In this document: piece after piece, positions 26,189-35,527 of the stretch
How the letters are laid out: every line of letters begins with the position of its first letter
How positions within the stretch are numbered: the stretch's first letter is position 1
NCBI GenBank assembly: GCA_027483665.1
Contig: JAIXUC010000011.1
Location: 1 to 43,924, forward strand
Origin: Comamonadaceae bacterium
GTDB lineage: Bacteria > Pseudomonadota > Gammaproteobacteria > Burkholderiales > Burkholderiaceae_C
Length of the DNA stretch: 43,924 bases
Direction of reading: 5' to 3'
Made by a program: the position numbers and the translations under genes
Notes under the pieces: generated by a model
Seen by the model: only the letters and a program-made list of their open reading frames with translations
Database searches by the model: none
What the model was told of the DNA's origin: nothing

Positions 26189-28091
26189 CGTCAGCCGACC
26201 TGGACATGTCAGTGAACACGGTCTGGTGCCACCGCACGAAGTTGATCCAACGCCAAGCTTGCCAAGTGAACCGACGCCGACCGTTCATCATGTCGTCGAA
26301 GCAGGCCAGCATCTCAGCCGTCTTAACAAATGGGACTGCGCTGCCCTCTCGCAACCAAATCCTGGCTTGAGGGGCTAGCGCCTTCATCCAATCAAGTTCC
26401 GGGGTGGCAAAGCCAATTTTGTCCTGGCGATCCAGGATGGCGTCCGGAACCAAGCCCCGCATGGCTGCGCGAAAGACAGACTTTGTTTCTCCCTGACGCG
26501 AGATCAAAAATGATTCCGGAAGGGAAAAAACGAACTCTGCAAGTTGATGCGATAGGAAGGGGACGCGGCTCTCCACCGAAAAGCGCATAGAGTTTCTGTC
26601 TCCATGCCTCAACAGGGCTTGCAGCCCACCAGTAGTGCTCGCCCTTCGCAGCTCGGCCATGAGGTGTCTGCCAATCGGTGCGCTTTGGACCGCGCTTGAA
26701 GTTAGTCGGGGCACCACACCAACAGCCTTGAGCATGCCCATGTCCAACCACTGTGGATGGCGTTCGACTCCGCTGACCCTCCCAAGTGCTGATTGAAGGT
26801 GCGGCCCGGCGTAGGCAGACAGCACTGCCCGAACACCACGAAGAGCACCGCGGCCTGGAACCCTTGACCACTCAGCCAAAAAGCCCAGCCCAGCAGCCAG
26901 TCCCTCTGTCTCGACGAGGCTGCGAAACCTTTGGCCCGGGTAGCCCAAGTAGCCGGCCAACAATTCGTCAGCTCCCTGTCCGTCCAGAGTGACAGTCATG
27001 CCCGAAGAGCGCGCCAGCTTGAACACCCGGTACTGTGCATAAATGCTGGTGCTCCCAAATGGTTCGCCTTGAGACTGAATCAAGTCGTCAAGATCTTGTG
27101 ACAGCTCAGCCGCCTCGACATGCACGATGTGGGCCTTCGCCGCTACATGCGTGTTGACCTGGTCGATCCATTGGGCCTCAGACACGGCGGAACCACTGGC
27201 CACGAAGCTGAAGGTGTGCAAATCAGCGCCAGGATTCAAGTTGCGCATGGCGCACACCACAGCAGAGGAATCGATGCCGCCCGAAAGTGCTGCTCCCAGT
27301 AGCACGTCGCTGCGGAGCTGTAGCCGAACACTGCTCAGGAATCTTTCCCTGAGCTCTGCAGAAGCGTCTGCAAAAGTGAGTTTGCTCTTTTCATCTATGG
27401 ATGGCTTCCACCACGCCTCTGGCACGGTTGTCTTGCCACCCACAAGATCAACTTCCAGCCACGTGCCGGGCGGAAGATGCTGTACCCCTTCGATGAACGA
27501 CTCCGGCTTGGAGTCATAGTCCCCGAATACAAGATAGTCGTACACCCTCTGAGCATTCAGCTGCGGTGGTGAGCCCCATAGGTGCATCAGTGCAACCAGT
27601 TCCGAGGCGAAAACAAACCGGCCTTCACTGCAGCGAAACAGCAAGGGTTTGATACCAAATGCATCGCGTACGCACGTGAGCTTGGCGGAATGCTTATCCC
27701 AGACCGCAAAGGCGAACATGCCTTCCAATCTAGGGAGTGCTTTCAACCCCCAGTGTGCCCATGCAGCCAGAAGGACTTCAGAGTCGCTCTGAGTTTGAAA
27801 GCGACGACCTGCTCGAGTCAGTTCCGCGCGCAACTCAACGTAGTTGTAGATCTCTCCGTTGAAGACCATCACATAGCGGCCATCCTCGCTGTGCATCGGC
27901 TGGTGACCACCCGCGCTCAAATCGATCACGGACAGACGTGTTTGGCCCAGCTCTACCGTTCCCCAGGCTCCCGGGAATGACTCGGTTCCTCTGTCGTCTG
28001 GCCCTCGCCTGCGCATTCGCTCCAGCGCGCCGCCCATTCGCTGTGTTGCGCGGTTTCCATCTTGTGTCCAAGTACCTGCAATGCCACACAT
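26181..28091 (-). CDS. Asparagine synthase-like amidotransferase, copy 2
   Basis: The 636-residue protein starts MCGIAG with Cys2 and has TRLSVIDLSAGGHQPM, NGEIYNYVELR and QSDSEVLL in the glutaminase domain, and AALSGGIDSSAVV and LDGQGADELLAGYLGY in the synthetase domain. Both active sites look intact. It differs widely from copies 1 and 3, so this is not a recent duplication. In a glycan cluster it may amidate a hexuronic acid or a sugar-linked acid group. It lies 22 bp after a glycosyltransferase. Confidence 0.92.
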   Translation of the reverse strand: MCGIAGTWTQDGNRATQRMGGALERMRRRGPDDRGTESFPGAWGTVELGQTRLSVIDLSAGGHQPMHSEDGRYVMVFNGEIYNYVELRAELTRAGRRFQTQSDSEVLLAAWAHWGLKALPRLEGMFAFAVWDKHSAKLTCVRDAFGIKPLLFRCSEGRFVFASELVALMHLWGSPPQLNAQRVYDYLVFGDYDSKPESFIEGVQHLPPGTWLEVDLVGGKTTVPEAWWKPSIDEKSKLTFADASAELRERFLSSVRLQLRSDVLLGAALSGGIDSSAVVCAMRNLNPGADLHTFSFVASGSAVSEAQWIDQVNTHVAAKAHIVHVEAAELSQDLDDLIQSQGEPFGSTSIYAQYRVFKLARSSGMTVTLDGQGADELLAGYLGYPGQRFRSLVETEGLAAGLGFLAEWSRVPGRGALRGVRAVLSAYAGPHLQSALGRVSGVERHPQWLDMGMLKAVGVVPRLTSSAVQSAPIGRHLMAELRRASTTGGLQALLRHGDRNSMRFSVESRVPFLSHQLAEFVFSLPESFLISRQGETKSVFRAAMRGLVPDAILDRQDKIGFATPELDWMKALAPQARIWLREGSAVPFVKTAEMLACFDDMMNGRRRFTWQAWRWINFVRWHQTVFTDMSRSADDD

Positions 28092-28113
28092 CAGTTGCGC
28101 CTCAAGGGTGTGC

Positions 28114-29325
28114 TCAGGGCGCTTGCCCAGGTTCTTGTTGCCTACCTGCTTTCGCGCTCAATATCCGCTCATAGTCATTAAGCACGGATGCAGCAATCTT
28201 CAACGGGTCATGCCAGCGTTCTACATATTTCCGGCTGCGTTGCGATAGAGAAACGAACTCGTCATGCGGCATGGACAACACTTGAAGGATCCCCTCTGCA
28301 ATCGTGTCAGGCTCGATCTGAATGAAGGGCAAGTCATCACGCATGGCCGCAGGAATGTGCTCCAAGTCGCCCTGTCGGATGTACACCAGTACCGGCTTTC
28401 CGAGCGCCATCGCCTCCACCGCCAGCCCCCCGTACCAGCCAGCGTGAAGTTGGTCGATCAAGACATCAACCGTTTGATATACAGCCCGAGCTTGCTCGTT
28501 AGATAAGCCTTCGACCAACACAAGTTCTACTGGGTGTCCTGAGGCCTTCAGGTGCTCGACAGCGGCGATAACGTGCTCGGTTCCCTTGACTTGTCGGTTG
28601 CTTGGCGCATGCCCGATTCTCAAAGGTTCGCCTAGTCTGCGTCTTGGTTCGATAGCCGACCAATCGGACAGCGAAATGTGGCAGTAAGGAACGAAAGCCG
28701 TGCGCTTGGGAAGCACGTGCAAGAGGTCGGGATTTACAGAGTAAATGAGGTCTGCAAAACGATCCATGCGTCGAATACACCGCCGCTTGAAATTGTCAGC
28801 CGGCGGGTCGTAATAGTTTGCATCAACCACGCGCGCAATACAGTTTTCAAACATCAACAGAGAGATATCGCCTTGTCGCGCATCGTCGCCCTGGTAATGC
28901 ACAGCGATCACTTTGCCAAAAAAATTGTAGAGAGATAGTTCTACCCATTGCGCCCACCAAGTGTAATTTCCGTACACCCAGCGACCCACCCGAAAAGTCC
29001 ATCCTCTATCTATTGTTTTGCGTGTAACTACAGGCCACGCCAAACTGGTACCAAAGTTCAAATGAATGACCTTGGCACCGCGCAGCGCGCGAATGATGTA
29101 CGACCAACGTTTGCACTCTCTGATGAAAAAACCATCATGACGGTGCCAAATAACTTTATCAACCGCGTATTCAAGGTAGTTTTGTTGCAATGCCCATGAG
29201 CATGAATTCACACCAAACTGCTGCAAGCTCGAACTAAGCCCCTGAGGATTCCCACCTACAGTAGTCGGTATATGCAAAACGGAGAGGCTTATCGAAGAGT
29301 AGTTATTCTGGTCCCACCTATTCAT
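28114..29325 (-). CDS. Glycosyltransferase, family member A of three related enzymes
   Basis: The product has 403 residues. The C-terminal part has GHAPSNRQVKGTEHVIAAVE, VDVLIDQLHAGWYGGLAVEAMALGKPVLVY, a GT4-type donor domain with E-x7-ish motif. The same layout (H-A-P-[SN]-[NH]-R-x3-KG, then VLIDQL, then EAM-LGKPV) recurs in the genes at 30231 and 32865, making them paralogs. ATG at 29325 overlaps the upstream epimerase stop by one base; a TTG directly before gives one extra residue. Donor and linkage unknown. Confidence 0.85.
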   Translation of the reverse strand: MNRWDQNNYSSISLSVLHIPTTVGGNPQGLSSSLQQFGVNSCSWALQQNYLEYAVDKVIWHRHDGFFIRECKRWSYIIRALRGAKVIHLNFGTSLAWPVVTRKTIDRGWTFRVGRWVYGNYTWWAQWVELSLYNFFGKVIAVHYQGDDARQGDISLLMFENCIARVVDANYYDPPADNFKRRCIRRMDRFADLIYSVNPDLLHVLPKRTAFVPYCHISLSDWSAIEPRRRLGEPLRIGHAPSNRQVKGTEHVIAAVEHLKASGHPVELVLVEGLSNEQARAVYQTVDVLIDQLHAGWYGGLAVEAMALGKPVLVYIRQGDLEHIPAAMRDDLPFIQIEPDTIAEGILQVLSMPHDEFVSLSQRSRKYVERWHDPLKIAASVLNDYERILSAKAGRQQEPGQAP

Positions 29326-30191
29326 CAAAGTGCATCCTTCACCCCGGACGAAAAATGAATACTGGGACAGTGCAACTGACTTTTCATGGCTTCGATATCA
29401 GCAATCAGGTGTCTGGGCCTCCCGTCTGCTTGGACAAAAATCGGCGGTCTTCCCACAACACGTCCGACTGCGTCCGCCAGTTCCCTTATGGAAAGAATGT
29501 CAGGCCCGGCAATATTGAACGTACTGCTTCCCGATAGACCGAAACAAGAAGATAACGCTGTAACTGCATCCGCGACATTTATAGGATTGATCCGTATTCC
29601 GTGCTCTCCCTGCAGAGTTACCGGGCGACCTTCTCTTACCGAATCGACAATTCTCGGAATCAGCATGGAGCGCCTTTGACCAAAGCCGTAAATAAAGAAA
29701 AATCTTAAAATCGTGATGTCCATATGGCTGGAATAGTTCTGCGCCAGAACCTCGGAGCACAACTTGCTGCCCAGGTAGTAACCTAACTCACCATGCAAGG
29801 GTATCGGCGAATTCTCTCTGAACGCTTCGTCACCAGCGCCATAGACACCGCCGGAAGAAGCCAATATAAATCGGGTGGCGCCGGCTTTAAGGGCATAGTC
29901 CAATAGACGAGCCGTCGAAGAGACGTTTACGCCAAATACGTCCAAGGCTTGCGAAGGAAAGTCCCGGAATTTTGAGGATTGGGCCAAGTGAATAACTGTG
30001 TCAATGCGACCCGGTAATCCTGAAGCTGTCCAGGAACTGGAAAGATCTAGCTGATGCCAACAGACCGCCGCATTGCCGCGCTCGGCATCTCCTATGCAAC
30101 GAACGATCGTATGCACATCGTGGGAAATGCTCAAGCGCTTGACCGCGTGACTACCGAGCAGTCCAGCGGCACCGGTGATCAAGACTTTCAT
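29325..30191 (-). CDS. NAD-dependent sugar epimerase/dehydratase (extended SDR)
   Basis: The predicted product has 288 residues. It has KVLITGAAGLLGSHAVKRL at the start, LASSGGVYGAGDEA, YYLGSKLCSE with YxxxK, and a C-terminal substrate-binding region with GEHGIRINPINVADAV. AGGA eight bases before ATG at 30191 supports this start over an upstream in-frame ATG at 30215. It probably modifies a nucleotide sugar (epimerase, dehydratase or reductase); which one cannot be told. It is 39 bp downstream of the previous glycosyltransferase gene. Confidence 0.87.
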   Translation of the reverse strand: MKVLITGAAGLLGSHAVKRLSISHDVHTIVRCIGDAERGNAAVCWHQLDLSSSWTASGLPGRIDTVIHLAQSSKFRDFPSQALDVFGVNVSSTARLLDYALKAGATRFILASSGGVYGAGDEAFRENSPIPLHGELGYYLGSKLCSEVLAQNYSSHMDITILRFFFIYGFGQRRSMLIPRIVDSVREGRPVTLQGEHGIRINPINVADAVTALSSCFGLSGSSTFNIAGPDILSIRELADAVGRVVGRPPIFVQADGRPRHLIADIEAMKSQLHCPSIHFSSGVKDAL

Positions 30192-30230
30192 ATTCCGTTC
30201 CTGAAGGAAATACAAATAATATGCGAAATC

Positions 30231-31418
30231 CTACGTTCGCAACACAGAACGGAAGATCTTCTGGAAAACGCCAGACATATAACTGACAGAGTGGTGCCGA
30301 GTGACGTAAGATGGCCCAGCCAAAGCCGCAGCATCTAGCATTGTTCGGTCATCAATCAAAGACCTGATTACAGCCTTCACAGACAACAAGGTGGCGTGGA
30401 TAACGGGGATCTCCTCGCGGCCCAAAATCAAACCAGCACTGCTGTACAGGTCCACTAGATCGTCACGCAGGCAACAAATAACCGGCTTCCCAAGTGACAT
30501 GGCCTCAATGGCAAACATTGCATACCAGCCAATAACCAGCTGATCTATCACCAGATCACATTCTGAAATCAAACGAACTACCTCGGAGTTTGGCAGCCGT
30601 TCTGCAAGAGTGAGTTCAATGTTATAGCCCTCGCGCCGAAGATCTTCAACTGCAGCTATAACATGTGGTGTGCCTTTGATGGCCCTATGATTCGGCGCGT
30701 GAAGAATCTTGAACGTACCAGCCGAGCCCCTTGCCTGTGATGCTGAAATAGGCGCCTTCTGAATTGGATCGTCTATGCAGAAGTGCGCAACAAGCAATGT
30801 ATCCCAATGGTGCATGTAATCGACCCACTCGCAGCCACTTACGACATGACTGCCATATGATGTCCACACGTCAATCATCGACCTGATGCGCGCATGCCGC
30901 TTGCGGTGATTCGGATAATCACGAGATACGGCGTGCTTGAAATTCAGGTTGGGGGAACGACTCATCACCTGCACATCAGAGCCGTAAGGCAAAACTACCG
31001 TTTTAACACCGGCCAGTCGGAAGAGATGTGGCTCAATCCGCCAGAGAAAGGAAGTGCCCAGACCTAAAGGGCCACCATCAAAATAAACAAGAACTGATCT
31101 ATACCTGAAAACTACAAAGGCGAAAGCATAGATACCAAGAAACGCCAATCTAAGTGGTCGGGTGCGCCCTAGGAGAGTCCTATCAAGTCGCTGATCAAAT
31201 TGATCGGTGATATACCAAACCTCTGTTACGAAGGTCTCTGACGTAAAGCCAGCAGCAGAAATGGCGCGTCGATGAAAAACATTGTTAATCAGTGGGAGCG
31301 GACCAATTCCAACATCAATTCGCCGATGACTCACCCGAGATGCAATGGCGACAAAAAATAAGACTGGGAGGGCAACAAGATCCCTCATCCAGCGCAGCGT
31401 CCTTGCAATGGTGCCCAT
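30231..31418 (-). CDS. Glycosyltransferase, family member B of three related enzymes
   Basis: The 395-residue protein has an N-terminal hydrophobic segment (LVALPVLFFVAIAS) and a second one near residue 90 (LAFLGIYAFAFVVF), so it is probably membrane associated. The C-terminal donor domain has LHAPNHRAIKGTPHVIAAVE, CDLVIDQLVIGWYAMFAIEAMSLGKPVICC, closely parallel to members A and C. Its mid part includes IGPLPLINNVFHRRA, shared in spirit with member C (GEAPIINNVYWSRA). It starts one base after the flippase stop. Sugar specificity unknown. Confidence 0.85.
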   Translation of the reverse strand: MGTIARTLRWMRDLVALPVLFFVAIASRVSHRRIDVGIGPLPLINNVFHRRAISAAGFTSETFVTEVWYITDQFDQRLDRTLLGRTRPLRLAFLGIYAFAFVVFRYRSVLVYFDGGPLGLGTSFLWRIEPHLFRLAGVKTVVLPYGSDVQVMSRSPNLNFKHAVSRDYPNHRKRHARIRSMIDVWTSYGSHVVSGCEWVDYMHHWDTLLVAHFCIDDPIQKAPISASQARGSAGTFKILHAPNHRAIKGTPHVIAAVEDLRREGYNIELTLAERLPNSEVVRLISECDLVIDQLVIGWYAMFAIEAMSLGKPVICCLRDDLVDLYSSAGLILGREEIPVIHATLLSVKAVIRSLIDDRTMLDAAALAGPSYVTRHHSVSYMSGVFQKIFRSVLRT

Positions 31419-31419
31419 T

Positions 31420-32868
31420 TCAACTCTGAGTTATGTGTTGCTGATCCATGAGGGACTTCAGACGGATCGCAGGCATCGCAAGGGCAACATACGCAATGAC
31501 CAGTGCAACTCGGGCAGTCACACCAAAGACACCATCAATCTGAGAGTTTTGCACCACGCTGACTACGAGCATTATCAGCGATAGCAGGATAATCCAGGTA
31601 AATCTGCTGCGAGAGTAAGGTAATGGGTAATGGCGTTGTGTCTGTTGAGACATGCATAGCGTAAGAAATAAGTATGAAACAAAGGTGGCCCATGCGGATC
31701 CAGCGACTCCGAAGCTAGGAATGAGCGCCGTGTTCAACAATGCATTAATGGCTGCGGATGCCCACACCAGTCCCGCCATCCATGCAGTTCGGTTGGTTAG
31801 AGAAAGACCAACCGCTGTTACCTGCTGAGTCGCCTGGAGCACTGCTGTGAATGATAGGATGATCAAGGGAACAGCGGCATCAGCGTATTGAACGCCCACG
31901 GTCGCAAGCAAAAGCTCTTCTGCGAAAAGCGAGATCACGGAAGCCACTGAAGTCATTGAGACGATAAGAATCAGCAATACCTCTGCATATATGGACCTAT
32001 GTTGAGTTGGAAGTTCGCTTCGAATCTTCATTGAATAGGGGCTCCAAGCCATCCCAAACGCGGTGGCGATGAAAGTCACAACCATAGAAAATCTGAACGC
32101 CATTCCATAAATACCAACGGAATCCAGGCCAGACAGGGTCGCTAGCATCCATTTATCGATGGAAGAGAATAGCCAGTAACCAATTTCTGCGACCATCAGT
32201 GGACTTCCGTATATCATCAGCTTGCGCGCCAGTGAAGGGTCATAAGTTACTTTTAACTCATCCCTTACCAAAAAGAGCCCAAGCGGAACAAAAAGCAACG
32301 TTGCAAAACCTTGGGCCAACAACACATGGTCAGCGTCAGCACTCCAATAGATGACCATCAATACGGATATAACGGCGGCGGCAGTGCGACTTCCGAGGGC
32401 AACCGAAACATATCCCCATGCGGCAAAGCGTAGCCGAAGCAGGTCTAGTGAGTATTGCAACCACTGGGTTGCAGGCAGGAGCATCGCCACACCCAGTACG
32501 CCTATCCACGTGATGCCGCTCGGTAGCCCCTGAGCGATTGAGACAGCCAGCGCTGTCAAAGCAAGAACCAATACAGCCATTAGGCCAAGAAAGATGGTTA
32601 TCGCCAATCCGGTTGAAGCGAGCCGCATGCGCGTGCCGTCAGCTGGGGAAAGTTCCCAGTAATAGCGTTGGACGGCGCTGTTCATTCCCAACCTTACAAA
32701 TGATCCTCCGAGCACGGCGATGGTGAATGCTAAATCCAGCAACCCGAATCCACTCGGACCGAGATTGGCGGCGAGCACCGGTAGCGCGGCGAACGCAACC
32801 AGACGCGATGAAAAATCACCAAACCCATATATCACCCCACTCTTGACCAGGTTTGAGAGACCGGTCAC
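31420..32868 (-). CDS. wzx: Lipid-linked repeat-unit flippase (Wzx, MOP/PST family)
   Basis: The 482-residue, highly hydrophobic protein has about 12-14 transmembrane segments. GVIYGFGDFSSRLVAFAALPVLAANLGPSGFG at its N-terminus and the repeating hydrophobic layout fit Wzx/PST flippases, which move undecaprenyl-linked repeat units across the inner membrane. It starts with GTG at 32868, overlapping the upstream glycosyltransferase stop (GTGA). A Wzx argues for a Wzy-dependent O-antigen or capsule pathway, but no Wzy is seen in the window. Confidence 0.9.
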   Translation of the reverse strand: MTGLSNLVKSGVIYGFGDFSSRLVAFAALPVLAANLGPSGFGLLDLAFTIAVLGGSFVRLGMNSAVQRYYWELSPADGTRMRLASTGLAITIFLGLMAVLVLALTALAVSIAQGLPSGITWIGVLGVAMLLPATQWLQYSLDLLRLRFAAWGYVSVALGSRTAAAVISVLMVIYWSADADHVLLAQGFATLLFVPLGLFLVRDELKVTYDPSLARKLMIYGSPLMVAEIGYWLFSSIDKWMLATLSGLDSVGIYGMAFRFSMVVTFIATAFGMAWSPYSMKIRSELPTQHRSIYAEVLLILIVSMTSVASVISLFAEELLLATVGVQYADAAVPLIILSFTAVLQATQQVTAVGLSLTNRTAWMAGLVWASAAINALLNTALIPSFGVAGSAWATFVSYLFLTLCMSQQTQRHYPLPYSRSRFTWIILLSLIMLVVSVVQNSQIDGVFGVTARVALVIAYVALAMPAIRLKSLMDQQHITQS

Positions 32869-34154
32869 TGTGGAATTCGATTGTTATGCAGTGGATGCTC
32901 AACCTTGGGAAGCGAGCGGCGAAACTCTCCCAGCAGTGGATGGCAGAATTGGTGCATCGGGCCTCTGCGACCATACAAGAAATCGATCACATTACCATAC
33001 AGTTCAACCATTGCGGATGTGCTGTGAAACTTTTCAATGTAAGCACGTCCAGCAATCCCTAACTGACACCTTAAATCCGGCTGTTGTATTAACTTCCTCA
33101 GAACGTGTGTGAGCGTCTCAGGAGAACCCGATACGATAGGACACTCCGAGAAGTGAGACCACCTTCTGATTGGTAGTGTGTACTGTTCGTCTTCAAAATT
33201 CGAAATCACTGGTAAACCAGAGGCCATACCTTCAATACCATTAAGTCCGTGCGCAGTACAAATCAGCTGTTCAACGAGAATATCAGCGTCCTCACGCAGC
33301 ACTCTCCTAACTTCAGAATTGCTGACCTTCTCAAGAAGCAGCAGCTCAACAGCGATTCCTTCGGATTGCAGCTGCTTGACCGCTGCGACCACGAACTCAC
33401 TGCCCTTGAAACCGCGGTGATTTGGGGCATGTGCAACATACACAACACGGCCAGTGCTACCGTCCGCGTCGCTGCGTCTGATTGTTGGATGCCAAAGCTC
33501 TTCATCAATCGCCTGCGGACTGGGGATCAGCAAGTCCCAGCGTCCATACCCATCAGGCCCCATAAATCCAGGAATCAAGAAATCGGCGTTGGCGCACCAG
33601 TAGTCAACCTTTTTGGCGATTGCAGCTTGCTGTCGGGCGGGCAGCGGAAGGGACGCAAGAAGACCATGTAGAAGCCCCGTAGAGCGAACCCGGTTGTAAA
33701 TGTAACCGTCTAGGCCGAATGGAATGACGACAACCTTCTTTCTTGCCAACCTCAAGAGATGTCCCTCTATCCACCAATAGGGTGTCTTTCCCAAAAAGTA
33801 ACCGTTAAAAGATATAAAGAATACATCGTATCTGAACAGAGATTCAACAAACGCAGGGTAGTACCGTAGGAAAACCGGCAGAATACGATAATGCTCTTGA
33901 AGAACCCTGTCGTACTCAGCGCGTGAGTTAATTGAGTGACAGTATTCATCGGTATAGGTCTCAGACGGATAGCCGCCCCTTCGGAGAGCACGCGACCAAT
34001 AAACATTATTGATAATTGGGGCTTCACCCCAAACCAACCTAGGCCGCGTCCCAACTTGACGACGAGCGCACAGGGATGCGATAACCAGAGCGATGTATAC
34101 CAGCGGAAATCCAATATAGCAAACCACGAAATAAGCGCGCCGTTTATAACTCAT
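32865..34154 (-). CDS. Glycosyltransferase, family member C of three related enzymes
   Basis: The 429-residue protein has an N-terminal hydrophobic anchor (AYFVVCYIGFPLVYIALVIASL) after a short basic stretch, and a donor domain with AHAPNHRGFKGSEFVVAAVK, ADILVEQLICTAHGLNGIEGMASGLPVISN. It is the third member of the related set. ATG at 34154 overlaps the upstream FAD-oxidoreductase stop (ATGA) and has GAGAGG nearby; an open frame extends 27 codons further up but inside the neighbouring gene. The LINNVY-type motif is shared with member B. Confidence 0.85.
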   Translation of the reverse strand: MSYKRRAYFVVCYIGFPLVYIALVIASLCARRQVGTRPRLVWGEAPIINNVYWSRALRRGGYPSETYTDEYCHSINSRAEYDRVLQEHYRILPVFLRYYPAFVESLFRYDVFFISFNGYFLGKTPYWWIEGHLLRLARKKVVVIPFGLDGYIYNRVRSTGLLHGLLASLPLPARQQAAIAKKVDYWCANADFLIPGFMGPDGYGRWDLLIPSPQAIDEELWHPTIRRSDADGSTGRVVYVAHAPNHRGFKGSEFVVAAVKQLQSEGIAVELLLLEKVSNSEVRRVLREDADILVEQLICTAHGLNGIEGMASGLPVISNFEDEQYTLPIRRWSHFSECPIVSGSPETLTHVLRKLIQQPDLRCQLGIAGRAYIEKFHSTSAMVELYGNVIDFLYGRRGPMHQFCHPLLGEFRRSLPKVEHPLHNNRIPQ

Positions 34155-35527
34155 CGAACCTCTCCCGCAGTGGCGTACGCATGTGACACAACCTCGTTCT
34201 GAAAAAACAACCCTGGTAGTGCACCGGTGCCGCAAAGGGAAACATTCGGTGGAAGCACCTTCCGGACGTCAGAAGCAATTTCGGCGAGTGCCTGTAGATT
34301 TTTCGCAGATGGCGATGGAAATCCAGCTTTCAGTCGAAATGCGTCGGCAAACCGATAATCGCGATGTTTGAGAACGCCAGAATTGACGAGTTCGTTGATC
34401 AAGCGATCAGCAAGACCTTGCTCGGCCACCTCCCGGTTACCAATGACCTCCAGCGTTATTCTCCGATCATTCATATCACCGGAAAAGCGGCCATAGTTTG
34501 TCAAACGATACCAGGATGCCGATGTGTCAAAACCATACATGTAGCAAAGGTCTAGTTCAACTGGCCGATCAAGCTCAATGTTGATGATCCAATGAGGCAT
34601 CGCACGATCGAACCCGTACTTATGAAAGGGAATGCCCAGGATCTTTGCAGTTGAAACTGCGCCAACTGACGTGATCATGTGGTCAAACTGGATGCGCTGT
34701 ACTTCTGCGCTGCCGTTCTGAATATCGATGTGGCAGTCATCCAGTGACAGCCCTACCACTGTAGTCCCAGTTAGCAAAGACACGTCATTAGAGCTGAGCC
34801 AAGCAGCAAGACCATCAATCAACGCTTTTGATCCCAGATTTCTTGCGTAGTAGCTGCGACGGCGATGGCGAAACTGGTCAGGAAGCTCCCGCTGTTCAGG
34901 ATAGCCAATAACTGCTCTGTACTTGGCCGAGGCAGAGAATTCAATCCACGCAAGATCGGAGTCAATGATTGACCTCGTGAGCCCGGGAAGAATCATGGAG
35001 AATACGCTCAGCTGATCTGCAGGATGCTGATAAAGATGCGTCAGTATCGGTGAAAGTACTTCGTGGGTATATGCCTTTCCAAACCAACGTTCAGCTGCCG
35101 GAACGATTGGACTGTGCCGATCTAAATGGGGTAGTTCAGTACGATTCAGTGCATTATGTCGAAGTTCAACAACAACATCGTTGAATAATTCCCTGCCTCT
35201 TAGATCCGGGAAATGCGAGTTGGTCTGCAGTGTCCCATTGAACAGGCAACCTGACAGGTCACCTTCCTGAGCACTCATCAGAATAAGATCCTCCGACGGC
35301 AGACATGATTGCAGGCACAAGTCCAATTCAGGATTGCCAGTTTCCTGAAAGATATGAGTTCCCTGATCAAAGTAGATATCATGCTCGTTATAGTATCGCC
35401 CAGCAAGCAACCCCCCCAACTCACTGGCGCTTTCTACGACAGTCACCGACGCCGAAGGGTGATCTTCGCGCAGTTTACGTGCCGCTACGAGTCCCGATAT
35501 TCCACCTCCAATGACTATGTATTTAAT
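34151..35527 (-). CDS. FAD-dependent oxidoreductase (amine oxidase/protoporphyrinogen-oxidase-like) with apparent ATT start
   Basis: The 458-residue protein, read from ATT at 35527, begins KYIVIGGGISGLVAARKL, the dinucleotide-binding GGGxxG of FAD enzymes, followed by VTVVESASELGGLLAGRY and FDQGTHIFQ, as in flavin amine oxidases and UDP-galactopyranose mutase-like proteins. No ATG, GTG or TTG precedes the motif after an in-frame stop; the first GTG (35446) would delete it. GAGGTGG lies five to six bases before the ATT. It is either a rare AUU start or a mutated ATG. The C-terminal GTGALPGLFFQNEVVSHAYATAGEV also binds FAD. The sugar substrate is unknown; it could oxidise or isomerise a sugar. 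Confidence 0.8.
   Translation of the reverse strand: MKYIVIGGGISGLVAARKLREDHPSASVTVVESASELGGLLAGRYYNEHDIYFDQGTHIFQETGNPELDLCLQSCLPSEDLILMSAQEGDLSGCLFNGTLQTNSHFPDLRGRELFNDVVVELRHNALNRTELPHLDRHSPIVPAAERWFGKAYTHEVLSPILTHLYQHPADQLSVFSMILPGLTRSIIDSDLAWIEFSASAKYRAVIGYPEQRELPDQFRHRRRSYYARNLGSKALIDGLAAWLSSNDVSLLTGTTVVGLSLDDCHIDIQNGSAEVQRIQFDHMITSVGAVSTAKILGIPFHKYGFDRAMPHWIINIELDRPVELDLCYMYGFDTSASWYRLTNYGRFSGDMNDRRITLEVIGNREVAEQGLADRLINELVNSGVLKHRDYRFADAFRLKAGFPSPSAKNLQALAEIASDVRKVLPPNVSLCGTGALPGLFFQNEVVSHAYATAGEVR

Noticed and set aside
34155-34235. N-terminal extension of glycosyltransferase member C to 34235.
   Set aside because: It lies inside the FAD gene, and the ATG at 34154 has both the ATGA overlap and a nearby GAGAGG.
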